Shown piece after piece: positions 1 to 5,515 of a stretch of DNA of 7,206 nt. The notes beneath the pieces are model-generated. The model made no database searches. It was given only the letters and a program-made list of their open reading frames with translations, and was not told the origin of the DNA. Numbering within the stretch: position 1 is the stretch's first letter; the number at the start of each line of letters is the position of its first letter. The position numbers were made by a program, and so were the translations under genes. Origin of the DNA: an uncultured Eubacteriales bacterium (GTDB lineage Bacteria > Bacillota > Clostridia > Oscillospirales > CAG-272). The stretch is from positions 1 through 7,206 of the forward strand of contig CAKRMZ010000054.1 in the NCBI GenBank assembly GCA_934365155.1, in the 5' to 3' direction.

Positions 1-13
1 TTGTTCTACAGCT

Positions 14-3000
14 TTACAGTTTTTCTACGCCGAGCTTTGCATGGAATCCGTTAATGTCCCAATCCATCGAGAAAGCATCGTCGGCATTTTCCAAAACGAC
101 ATCCTCGGCAAGCACATCATGGCAGATATCCGAACGATACTGCTTGAAGGTTTCAAGGATTTTCGGGTCGCCTGTCACATAAATTATAATGTGGTCTGTG
201 ACGTTAAAGCCAGCTTCTTTTCGCATGGATTGAATTTTGCTGATAAGCTCACGCACTAAGCCTTCTTCAATTAAGGAGTCATTAAGCGTTGTGTCTAAAG
301 CTACCGTGATTCCTTGGTCGCTCAGTGTGACATAATTGCTCATATTGGTTGTCTCGATTAAAAGCTCATCGGCAGTCAAACGAATCGTTTCACCCTCAAC
401 CTGCAACTCAATATAACCGTTTGCATTTAGTGCTTTCATATGTGTATTGCCGGTTAATTTGGATAATTCCTCACGAATGCTGTTCACCTTTTTTCCATAT
501 TTTTGTCCCAATACTTTTAGTTGCGGTTTAAAGATATAGGATGTGAAATCAGTGGTGTCGGAAACAAAATGCAGGGATTTAATATTCAATTCGTCTAATA
601 CAATAGAGGAATACTGATCATCCAAAGAAAAATCAGCTTTTACATAAATATTGGCCAACGGTTGACGGTTTTTAATATTGGCGGCATTTCTTGCAGCACG
701 GCCGACCGTTACAATTTTAAGCACTTCTTCCATGGATTCTTCGAGAGCTTTATCAATATATTCCTTTTGCACTTCGGGGAAGGAACAAAGATGGACGCTT
801 TCCGGTGCATCGGCATTCACAGAGCAAACCAAATTCCGGTAGATTTCCTCACTCATAAAAGGAATCATCGGTGCCGAAAGCTTTGCCAGCGTAACCAGTG
901 CGGTATAAAGAGTCATATAAGCGCTGATTTTATCATCGGAATTTTCGCCGGCCCAATAACGCTCACGGCTGCGTCGTACATACCAGTTGGACATCTCATC
1001 GGTAAAGTTCTGCAATGCTTTGGCGGTTTCCGGAATGCGATAGTTTTCCAGATTGCGGTCAACTTCACCGATTAAGGTGTTGAGCTTTGAGAGCAGCCAC
1101 CGATCCATTACGGTTAACTTGCAGTCTTTCAGTTGATAACGGCTTGCGTCAAAATGATCAATATTGGCGTAAAGCACAAAGAATGCGTAGGTATTCCAAA
1201 GGGTTGATAAGAATTTGCGCTGTCCTTCTAAAACGGCTTTGCCATGAAATCGGTTCGGAAGCCATGGTGCGGAGTTGCTGTAAAAATACCAACGAATTGC
1301 GTCGGCACCGTATGTTTCCAGTGCCTCGAAAGGATCAACGGCGTTTCCCTTGGATTTGGACATTTTTTGCCCGTTTTCATCCTGAACATGGCCGAGAACA
1401 ATGACATTTTTATAGGGAGCTTTGTTAAAGATCAAAGTGGATATTGCTAACAGGGAATAGAACCAGCCGCGAGTTTGGTCTACGGCCTCGGAAATAAAGT
1501 CGGCCGGAAATTGCTTTTCAAACAATTCCTTGTTTTCAAAGGGGTAGTGGTGCTGTGCAAAGGGCATGGAGCCGGAATCGAACCAACAGTCAATCACCTC
1601 CGGAACGCGCTTCATTTCTTTGCCGCATATCGGACAACGAATCTTCACTTCGTCAATATACGGGCGATGAAGTTCAACGTTTTCGGGGCAGTTATCGGAC
1701 ATGGCACGCAGCTCCGCAATGCTGCCGATTGCATGCTGGTGTCCGCATTCGCATTCCCAAATATTTAAGGGAGTTCCCCAATAACGGTTGCGGCTGATTC
1801 CCCAGTCTTGGATATTTTCAAGCCAATCGCCGAATCTTCCTTTTCCGATGCTTTCCGGAATCCAGTTGATTGTATTGTTATTGCGAATTAAATCATCGCG
1901 TACGGCGGTCATCTTGATAAACCATGATTCTCTTGCGTAATAGATTAAAGGAGTATCGCAGCGCCAGCAGAAGGGATAGCTGTGCTCAAATTTGGGAGCG
2001 GAAAACAATAATCCATGTTCATCTAAATATTTTAAAACCTCTTTGTCTGCATCCTTGCAAAACATGCCGGGCCAGAGCGTTTCGGATGTCATCTGCCCTT
2101 TGGCATCGACCAATTGAACAAAGGGCAAATCATAATTTCTGCCGACTTTGGCATCGTCCTCACCGAAGGCCGGAGCGATATGAACAATACCGGTACCGTC
2201 TGTTAAGGTGACATAGGAATCGCATGTAATATACCAGCATTTTTTTGCCGGATTGACAAAGTGAAATAGCGGTTCATATTCGCGGTGCTCTAATTCGCGT
2301 CCGACATAGGATTGGAGAATTTCGATATCCTCACCTAAGATTTCTTTTGCCAAGTTCTTGGCAATGTAATAAACAGTATCGTGTGACTTGACCTTTAAAT
2401 ATTCTTCCTCCGGGTTCACACAAAGAGCAACGTTAGAGGGAAGTGTCCACGGAGTGGTTGTCCATGCCAAGAAATAGGCATCTTCATCTTTTGCTTTGAA
2501 TTTGACAATTGCCGAGCGCTCTTTTACATCCTTATATCCTTGCGCCACTTCATGGCTGGAGAGAGGCGTGCCGCATCTGGGGCAGTAGGGAACGATTTTA
2601 AAGCCTTTGTATAACAGCCCGCGGTCAAAAATTTGCTTTAACGCCCACCATTCGGATTCAATAAAATTATTGTCATAGGTGATATACGGGTTTTCCATAT
2701 CGGCCCAAAAGCCGACGGTATGGGAAAAATCCTCCCACATCCCTTTGTATTTCCAAACGCTCTCCTTGCATCGCTTGATAAAAGGGTCCAAACCGTATTT
2801 TTCAATTTGATCCTTGCCGTTGATGCTGAGCTGCTTTTCAACTTCCAATTCTACCGGAAGGCCATGAGTATCCCATCCGGCTTTGCGGGGGACGTTGTAG
2901 CCTTTCATGGTACGGTAACGCGGAATCATGTCTTTTATTACGCGAGTCAGCACATGTCCGATATGCGGCTTGCCGTTTGCGGTAGGCGGGCCGTCATAGA

Positions 3001-3127
3001 ACATATAGGTTTCGCCTTTTTTGTTCTGCTCTAAGCTTTTCTCAAAAATATGTTCTTCTTCCCAAAATTTCTCAATTTTTTTCTCTTCCTCGACAAAATT
3101 GGGATTTGTCGGAACTTTATTGTACAT
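14..3127 (-). CDS. ileS: Isoleucyl-tRNA synthetase, long (type 2, eukaryote-like) form
   Basis: Cytoplasmic class I enzyme that charges tRNA-Ile with isoleucine and hydrolyses mischarged valine. Visible landmarks are the HIGH motif at residues 55-58 (GKPHIGHVLTR), GWDTHGLPVELE at 84-94, the CP1 editing motifs TTTPWTLPSN (223-232) and GTGIVHIAPAFGEDD (311-325), and KMSKS at 588-592. Cysteine pairs suitable for zinc occur at C182/C185, C387/C390, C459/C461 and C498/C501. An anticodon-binding domain with SNWYVRRSRERYW near 713-725 follows, then a long C-terminal extension. At 1037 residues it exceeds the roughly 920-940 of type 1 IleRS (E. coli, B. subtilis) and fits type 2. The ATG at 3127-3125 is preceded by GGAGG (3137-3133) with a 5-nt gap. 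The gene is complete and intact, and is governed by the T-box leader just upstream. Family assignment is certain; the subtype rests on length and motif wording. Confidence 0.98.
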   Translation of the reverse strand: MYNKVPTNPNFVEEEKKIEKFWEEEHIFEKSLEQNKKGETYMFYDGPPTANGKPHIGHVLTRVIKDMIPRYRTMKGYNVPRKAGWDTHGLPVELEVEKQLSINGKDQIEKYGLDPFIKRCKESVWKYKGMWEDFSHTVGFWADMENPYITYDNNFIESEWWALKQIFDRGLLYKGFKIVPYCPRCGTPLSSHEVAQGYKDVKERSAIVKFKAKDEDAYFLAWTTTPWTLPSNVALCVNPEEEYLKVKSHDTVYYIAKNLAKEILGEDIEILQSYVGRELEHREYEPLFHFVNPAKKCWYITCDSYVTLTDGTGIVHIAPAFGEDDAKVGRNYDLPFVQLVDAKGQMTSETLWPGMFCKDADKEVLKYLDEHGLLFSAPKFEHSYPFCWRCDTPLIYYARESWFIKMTAVRDDLIRNNNTINWIPESIGKGRFGDWLENIQDWGISRNRYWGTPLNIWECECGHQHAIGSIAELRAMSDNCPENVELHRPYIDEVKIRCPICGKEMKRVPEVIDCWFDSGSMPFAQHHYPFENKELFEKQFPADFISEAVDQTRGWFYSLLAISTLIFNKAPYKNVIVLGHVQDENGQKMSKSKGNAVDPFEALETYGADAIRWYFYSNSAPWLPNRFHGKAVLEGQRKFLSTLWNTYAFFVLYANIDHFDASRYQLKDCKLTVMDRWLLSKLNTLIGEVDRNLENYRIPETAKALQNFTDEMSNWYVRRSRERYWAGENSDDKISAYMTLYTALVTLAKLSAPMIPFMSEEIYRNLVCSVNADAPESVHLCSFPEVQKEYIDKALEESMEEVLKIVTVGRAARNAANIKNRQPLANIYVKADFSLDDQYSSIVLDELNIKSLHFVSDTTDFTSYIFKPQLKVLGQKYGKKVNSIREELSKLTGNTHMKALNANGYIELQVEGETIRLTADELLIETTNMSNYVTLSDQGITVALDTTLNDSLIEEGLVRELISKIQSMRKEAGFNVTDHIIIYVTGDPKILETFKQYRSDICHDVLAEDVVLENADDAFSMDWDINGFHAKLGVEKL

Positions 3128-3132
3128 AAAAA

Positions 3133-3137
3133 CCTCC
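3133..3137 (-). promoter_or_regulatory. Ribosome binding site of ileS
   Basis: GGAGG lies 5 nt before the ileS ATG, just after the U-tract of the leader terminator. It is therefore transcribed only when the T-box antiterminates. Confidence 0.9.
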
Positions 3138-3139
3138 GT

Positions 3140-3175
3140 AAAAAATAAAGGCCTGCCCTATAACAGGGCAAGACC
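3140..3175 (-). terminator. Regulated intrinsic terminator of the ileS T-box leader
   Basis: On the minus strand, GGUC plus UGCCCU (3175-3165, one bulged U) pairs with AGGGCA plus GGCC (3159-3150) around the loop GUUAU. The tract TTTATTTTTT (3149-3140) follows. The 5' half of this stem (3171-3161) is also the 3' strand of the antiterminator, which is the expected competing arrangement for a T-box. Confidence 0.9.
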
Positions 3176-3383
3176 GTATTGCTGTAACCACCTATTACTG
3201 AACTTTTCCGAAAAGAAATATTCGTTTTCCGATAACGGCGGAAGGCCGTCAGCGCTTAATGGGAAGCATACCGTTCGGCGTTGAAACTGCAGAGGGATTT
3301 TCATTTTAATCTACCGGTGTCGGACTTTCACCGTCTCCGACTCGCTGCAACTTTCAAAAAAAATTACTGTCTCTGTCATCGTT
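3140..3383 (-). ncRNA. T-box riboswitch, isoleucine-specific (AUC specifier)
   Basis: This cis-acting leader RNA senses uncharged tRNA-Ile. Reading the minus strand, GATGA (3380-3376) begins the kink-turn at the base of Stem I. CAGAG (3375-3371) pairs with CTCTG (3294-3290). The loop-E pieces AGTA (3368-3365) and GAA (3302-3300) are joined by ATTTT/AAAAT. The specifier codon ATC is at 3298-3296. The distal stem GTCGGA/TCCGAC (3341-3336 and 3324-3319) closes the loop GACGGTGAAAG, which matches the usual GGUG-containing Stem I tip. The T-box bulge UGGU (3190-3187) can pair with the ACCA end of tRNA-Ile. The antiterminator is UAAUAGG (3197-3191) with CCUGUUA (3167-3161), plus GCAA (3182-3179) with UUGC (3171-3168). 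The specifier agrees with the downstream ileS gene, so identity is firm. The exact 5' end is estimated. Confidence 0.93.
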
Positions 3384-3401
3384 TTTTACTTATATAAAAA
3401 T

Positions 3402-3430
3402 AGTCTACTATAATTTTAAAAAAAAGTCAA
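3402..3430 (-). promoter_or_regulatory. Probable sigma-A promoter of ileS
   Basis: On the minus strand TTGACT (3430-3425) is followed by a 17-bp spacer and TAGACT (3407-3402). The -35 box is near consensus and the -10 box matches TATAAT at 4 of 6 positions. Transcription would start near 3395, about 15 nt before the first T-box element, which fits the leader well. Confidence 0.65.
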
Positions 3431-3488
3431 GTGTTTTTTAAAATATGCCCAAAAGGCGCATAGATAAAGGGTTTTTTATATAAAAATG

Positions 3489-3517
3489 TTGACAAAAATT
3501 ATATAAAGTGATATCTT
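3489..3517 (+). promoter_or_regulatory. Probable sigma-A promoter of hup, extended -10
   Basis: A perfect TTGACA (3489-3494) and a 17-bp spacer precede TATCTT (3512-3517). The -10 is preceded by TG plus one base (3509-3511), an extended -10 element. Predicted transcription start is near 3524, giving a leader of roughly 95 nt before hup. It lies back-to-back with the ileS promoter. Confidence 0.75.
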
Positions 3518-3531
3518 AAATACAAGGATAT

Positions 3532-3563
3532 GGCAAGGTCATTTTTATGGGGGAGACTTTGCC
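3532..3563 (+). promoter_or_regulatory. Hairpin near the 5' end of the hup leader
   Basis: GGCAAGGTC (3532-3540) pairs with GACTTTGCC (3555-3563) over 9 bp with a single G-U pair, around a 14-nt loop. It begins about 8 nt after the predicted start of transcription and has no U-tract, so it is not a terminator. Possible roles are 5'-end stabilisation of the message or control of translation. The function is inferred, not shown. Confidence 0.5.
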
Positions 3564-3618
3564 TGTGCTTATATTCAATTCTTTATATTTTTATATTATA
3601 TTTATGGAGGATCACTAA
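3547..3618 (+). CDS. Possible 23-codon leader peptide upstream of hup
   Basis: A short ORF, MGETLPVLIFNSLYFYIIF followed by MEDH, starts at ATG 3547 and stops at TAA 3616-3618, two bases before the hup ATG. AAGG (3535-3538) lies 8 nt before the start and sits in the 5' arm of the leader hairpin. An in-frame GTG at 3565 has GGAG (3552-3555) 9 nt upstream. The product would be mostly hydrophobic. The closeness to hup would permit translational coupling. Against it, AT-rich DNA easily produces short hydrophobic ORFs by chance, no family is recognised, and hup has its own ribosome binding site inside the ORF. Treat as a candidate only. Confidence 0.25.
   Translation: MGETLPVLIFNSLYFYIIFMEDH
3606..3610 (+). 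promoter_or_regulatory. Ribosome binding site of hup
   Basis: GGAGG is centred about 12 nt before the ATG at 3621, with a 10-nt gap, slightly longer than usual. A weaker AAGG abuts the start codon. The strong site lies within the possible leader ORF, so ribosomes on that ORF could affect its use. Confidence 0.75.
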
Positions 3619-3620
3619 GG

Positions 3621-3893
3621 ATGAACAAGAAAGACATTATTTCTTATCTTGGCGAAAGGACCGGTGTTTCCAAAAAAGACTGTACTGCTGTTTTGAATGC
3701 TTTTTTGGATATGGTTCCCGAAAAATTAAAAAAAGGTGAGAAAATTCAATTGGTAGGCTTTGGTGCTTTTGAAGTACGCAAGCGTGCAGCACGCAAGGGT
3801 ACCAATCCCTTGACGAAAAAGACACTTACCATTGCCGCGTGCAAGGTTCCGGTATTTAAAGCCGGCAAAGGCTTGAAAGATGCTGTGAAATAA
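3621..3893 (+). CDS. hup: DNA-binding protein HU (histone-like, HU/IHF family)
   Basis: Small basic nucleoid protein that acts as a dimer, binds and bends DNA with little sequence preference, and helps package the chromosome. The 90-residue product has the usual family length and layout. A helical N-terminal dimerisation part starts MNKKDIISYLGERTGVSKKD. The core GEKIQLVGFGAFEVRKRAARKG (39-60) follows. The beta arm carries the intercalating proline in TNP (61-63), then KVPVFKAGKGLKDAVK at the C terminus. Less usual features are TKK at 65-67 where TGE or TGK is common, and cysteines at 21 and 74. The gene appears monocistronic, with its own extended -10 promoter and a strong terminator 18 bases after the stop. 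In many clostridia hup sits next to rqcP-yabP-yabQ; here it is followed by a convergent ylbJ. Confidence 0.97.
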   Translation: MNKKDIISYLGERTGVSKKDCTAVLNAFLDMVPEKLKKGEKIQLVGFGAFEVRKRAARKGTNPLTKKTLTIAACKVPVFKAGKGLKDAVK

Positions 3894-3910
3894 AAAAACA
3901 GTTATAGCAG

Positions 3911-3954
3911 TGAGCGCATTGTTTCGAATGAAACAATGCGCTCATTTTGTTTGT
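3911..3954 (+). terminator. Strong intrinsic terminator of hup, possibly shared with ylbJ
   Basis: A perfect 15-bp stem, TGAGCGCATTGTTTC (3911-3925) with its exact complement (3930-3944), closes a GAAT loop. ATTTTGTTTGT follows on the plus strand. On the minus strand the same hairpin lies between the ylbJ stop and hup. However, the nearest minus-strand T-run (complement of 3893-3899) is more than 10 nt beyond the stem, so termination of ylbJ here is likely weaker. Confidence 0.93.
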
Positions 3955-3989
3955 ATAGACTTATTTTGGGTTTATTTTTTCATCGGCTG

Positions 3990-5117
3990 TTAGAATTTAT
4001 TTTTTGAATTGTTTTTATATGAAAATTTCGCTTTTCTTATGGTGCAGAGCAGAACGCCGAGAATGAACAGCAATAGTATAACGATTGTTTTTGGCGCTGA
4101 AGGTTGGAGATTGACGGATGGCAGGCAGATATTGCCGAAGCTACGGAAAGCCGGAATTTGCAGAAAGCATACGCAGATCAATGCAGACATAAGGCACAAA
4201 ATGAGTTTTACTGCAAAAAAACGCATCAGTAATTTGGAAATTTGTTTTGTATTTAACAGTGAGAAAGCTTGCAGCATGATCGAAATTCCACCGAATGCTA
4301 ATATGGAAGAGCATTCAGCCAGACGCACGGTAAGCGAAGCATTGCAGCTCGATGCGCTCAAAGTGCCGCAACTGAATTCAAAAAAGCCGCGAACGAGCGC
4401 AATAATCATATGATCTTTCGGCAAAAAATTTGACAAAAAGAAAGTGAAAATTTCTGCATACACATAAAAAAAGGTGATAAAGCCGCAAATTTTAAGCATA
4501 CTTTGCGTTGCATCGCTGATCGAGTCGCAAAAAAGAACCGAAAAGGGCTTTTGATTTATATCTGTTTGGAACGGAACTTCTTCGGTTGCTTGCATATGCC
4601 TTTTCATGAGTAAGGTTAAAATTACGGTAGCACAAAGTTGTGTGCCGTAAAGAAAAAGACCAATCTCCTTATTTTTAAAAAATCCGATACCGACTCCGGA
4701 CACGATAAAGGAAAAACTGGGGGATGTACACAGCGGAAGCATCCAATACATACAGTTTTCTGAAATTTGCCCTTTTTTGAAGCAGGAGCGGAGCAAAACC
4801 GCTCCGACGGGAAATCCGAAAAAAAGGCCGCAGAGATAGGCTGGGACAGCGGCACGGGGAATGCCGAGCCATGAGATGAGCTTGCCGAAAAGGGAAGACA
4901 GGATATCCGGAATTTTAGTCTGACTGAGAAATAAAGCGGTTACGGTGGAAAGGAAGAGCGAGGGGATAATTTTCAATGCGCACATATCTAAGGCCGTACA
5001 TATTGCAAGGGAACATGATTCGGGATTTTTAATTAAAAACGCGAGAGGCAGGAGAACGGAAAATATGGGAATGATCTTTATAAAAGAATTTTGTGTCGCT
5101 TTTTGCAAATACTTCAC
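3990..5117 (-). CDS. ylbJ: Sporulation integral membrane protein YlbJ-like (nucleoside-recognition/Gate fold)
   Basis: Polytopic membrane protein of 375 residues. Hydrophobic segments lie near 13-30, 47-66, 88-107, 129-147, 153-171, 207-229, 236-255, 268-288, 296-320 and 343-360. Recognition rests on family-like signatures: KIIPSLFLSTVTALFLS (49-65), GLFFGFPVGAVLL (97-109), TSPSFSFIVSGVGIGFF (131-147), the Gate-type FEFSCGTLSASS (246-257) and FGGISIMLQAFSLL (275-288). In Bacillus ylbJ belongs to the mother-cell sigma-E regulon and contributes to spore resistance; the transported substrate, if any, is unknown. The start chosen is GTG (5117-5115) with AAAGG only 3 nt upstream. A TTG at codon 4 would have a 12-nt gap, and no ATG occurs before residue 45, so the exact start is uncertain. 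The gene diverges from yqfC, consistent with joint expression during sporulation. Confidence 0.85.
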   Translation of the reverse strand: MKYLQKATQNSFIKIIPIFSVLLPLAFLIKNPESCSLAICTALDMCALKIIPSLFLSTVTALFLSQTKIPDILSSLFGKLISWLGIPRAAVPAYLCGLFFGFPVGAVLLRSCFKKGQISENCMYWMLPLCTSPSFSFIVSGVGIGFFKNKEIGLFLYGTQLCATVILTLLMKRHMQATEEVPFQTDINQKPFSVLFCDSISDATQSMLKICGFITFFYVYAEIFTFFLSNFLPKDHMIIALVRGFFEFSCGTLSASSCNASLTVRLAECSSILAFGGISIMLQAFSLLNTKQISKLLMRFFAVKLILCLMSALICVCFLQIPAFRSFGNICLPSVNLQPSAPKTIVILLLFILGVLLCTIRKAKFSYKNNSKNKF

Positions 5118-5125
5118 CAGCCTTT

Positions 5126-5154
5126 GAATAATTCAGGATTTGAAAAAATATATT
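5126..5154 (+). promoter_or_regulatory. Candidate sigma-E promoter of yqfC-yqfD
   Basis: GAATAATT (5126-5133) fits the sigma-E -35 pattern (K, M, then ATA, ending in T). It is followed after 13 bp by AATATATT (5147-5154), which matches the CATACA-T -10 pattern moderately. Transcription would start near 5161, some 20 nt before the ribosome binding site. Sigma-E control is known for yqfC and yqfD in Bacillus. AT-richness makes chance matches likely. Confidence 0.35.
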
Positions 5155-5173
5155 GAAACAGTATCAATATATT
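5147..5173. repeat. 10-bp perfect inverted repeat between ylbJ and yqfC
   Basis: AATATATTGA (5147-5156) and TCAATATATT (5164-5173) are exact reverse complements separated by 7 bp, inside the 74-bp gap between two divergent genes. Each arm contains AATATATT, itself a palindrome. The element could be an operator for a dimeric regulator, or the overlap of two divergent promoters. No regulator is identifiable from the sequence. Confidence 0.6.
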
Positions 5174-5174
5174 A
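5147..5174 (-). promoter_or_regulatory. Candidate sigma-E promoter of ylbJ
   Basis: On the minus strand TAATATAT (5174-5167) fits the sigma-E -35 pattern. After 12 bp comes AATATATT (5154-5147), the same palindromic octamer proposed as the -10 of yqfC. Predicted start is near 5140, leaving a leader of about 22 nt before the GTG. The short spacer and low complexity keep confidence low. Confidence 0.25.
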
Positions 5175-5182
5175 AAAATCCC

Positions 5183-5187
5183 AGGAG
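5183..5187 (+). promoter_or_regulatory. Ribosome binding site deciding the yqfC start
   Basis: AGGAG lies 4 nt before ATG 5192. It favours this start over the upstream in-frame TTG at 5153 and the downstream ATG at 5201. Confidence 0.75.
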
Positions 5188-5191
5188 AATT

Positions 5192-5491
5192 ATGAGCAAT
5201 ATGGCAAAAGAAAAGAAAAAAAGGATTCGAAGCCTGCGTACGCATGTGGCAAACGCCTTGGACTTTCCTGCGCAAGCTATGTTTGGCGTCTCTGTGATAG
5301 AAATTCAGGATTTTTCAGTCGTGCATGTACGCGGCTGCAACGGAATTTCGGTATACAGTGAGACGGAAATCACTCTGAATTTGAAAAAACAGGCTGTTCA
5401 TATTGCGGGAGAAAGATTATCTCTGCGGCGGATCTCAAATGAAGAAATCGCTGTTGACGGCGCAATTCGAACAATAAATTTGATAGACTGA
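5192..5491 (+). CDS. yqfC: Sporulation protein YqfC (YabP/YqfC family)
   Basis: Small 99-residue protein of the YabP-like family; yqfC is made in the mother cell under sigma-E in Bacillus and its molecular role is not established. After a lysine/arginine-rich start (KEKKKRIRSLR, residues 6-16), the family pattern is readable: DFP (24-26), FGVSVIEIQD (31-40), VRGCNGISVYSETEITLNL (47-65), VHIAGERLSL (69-78) and EIAVDGAIRTINL (85-97), probably a beta-strand-rich fold. ATG 5192 is chosen because AGGAG (5183-5187) lies 4 nt upstream. A TTG at 5153 would add 13 residues but lies inside the inverted repeat and lacks a ribosome binding site; an ATG at 5201 is spaced too far. Naming it yqfC rather than yabP rests on the following yqfD and phoH, the same order as in B. 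subtilis. No membrane segment is seen. Confidence 0.88.
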   Translation: MSNMAKEKKKRIRSLRTHVANALDFPAQAMFGVSVIEIQDFSVVHVRGCNGISVYSETEITLNLKKQAVHIAGERLSLRRISNEEIAVDGAIRTINLID

Positions 5492-5515
5492 TTTACAAAT
5501 CAGAGGAAATGTGAT

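Noticed and set aside
662..1404. Plus-strand ORFs of 105-137 codons opposite ileS
   Set aside because: They lie antisense to a continuous, highly conserved ileS reading frame, have no recognisable domains, and are typical shadow frames.
3021..3284. An 87-codon plus-strand ORF across the ileS start and T-box leader
   Set aside because: The region is fully explained on the minus strand by the ileS N terminus and structured leader RNA.
3502..3507. TATAAA as the -10 of the hup promoter
   Set aside because: It is only 7 bp from TTGACA; the extended -10 TATCTT at 17 bp fits much better.
3530..3739. A 69-codon ORF overlapping hup in another frame
   Set aside because: It runs through the conserved HU coding sequence out of frame, and its start lies within a few bases of the predicted transcription start without a proper ribosome binding site.
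4009..4413. A 134-codon plus-strand ORF opposite ylbJ
   Set aside because: It is antisense to the recognisable YlbJ frame, starts inside its C terminus, and shows no domain pattern.
5153..5191. TTG start giving a 112-residue YqfC
   Set aside because: The TTG is inside the inverted repeat and probable promoter and has no ribosome binding site; ATG 5192 has AGGAG 4 nt upstream.
5192..5491. Calling this gene yabP because hup is nearby
   Set aside because: The families are related, but the immediate yqfD-phoH context is that of yqfC, and no rqcP or yabQ is present.
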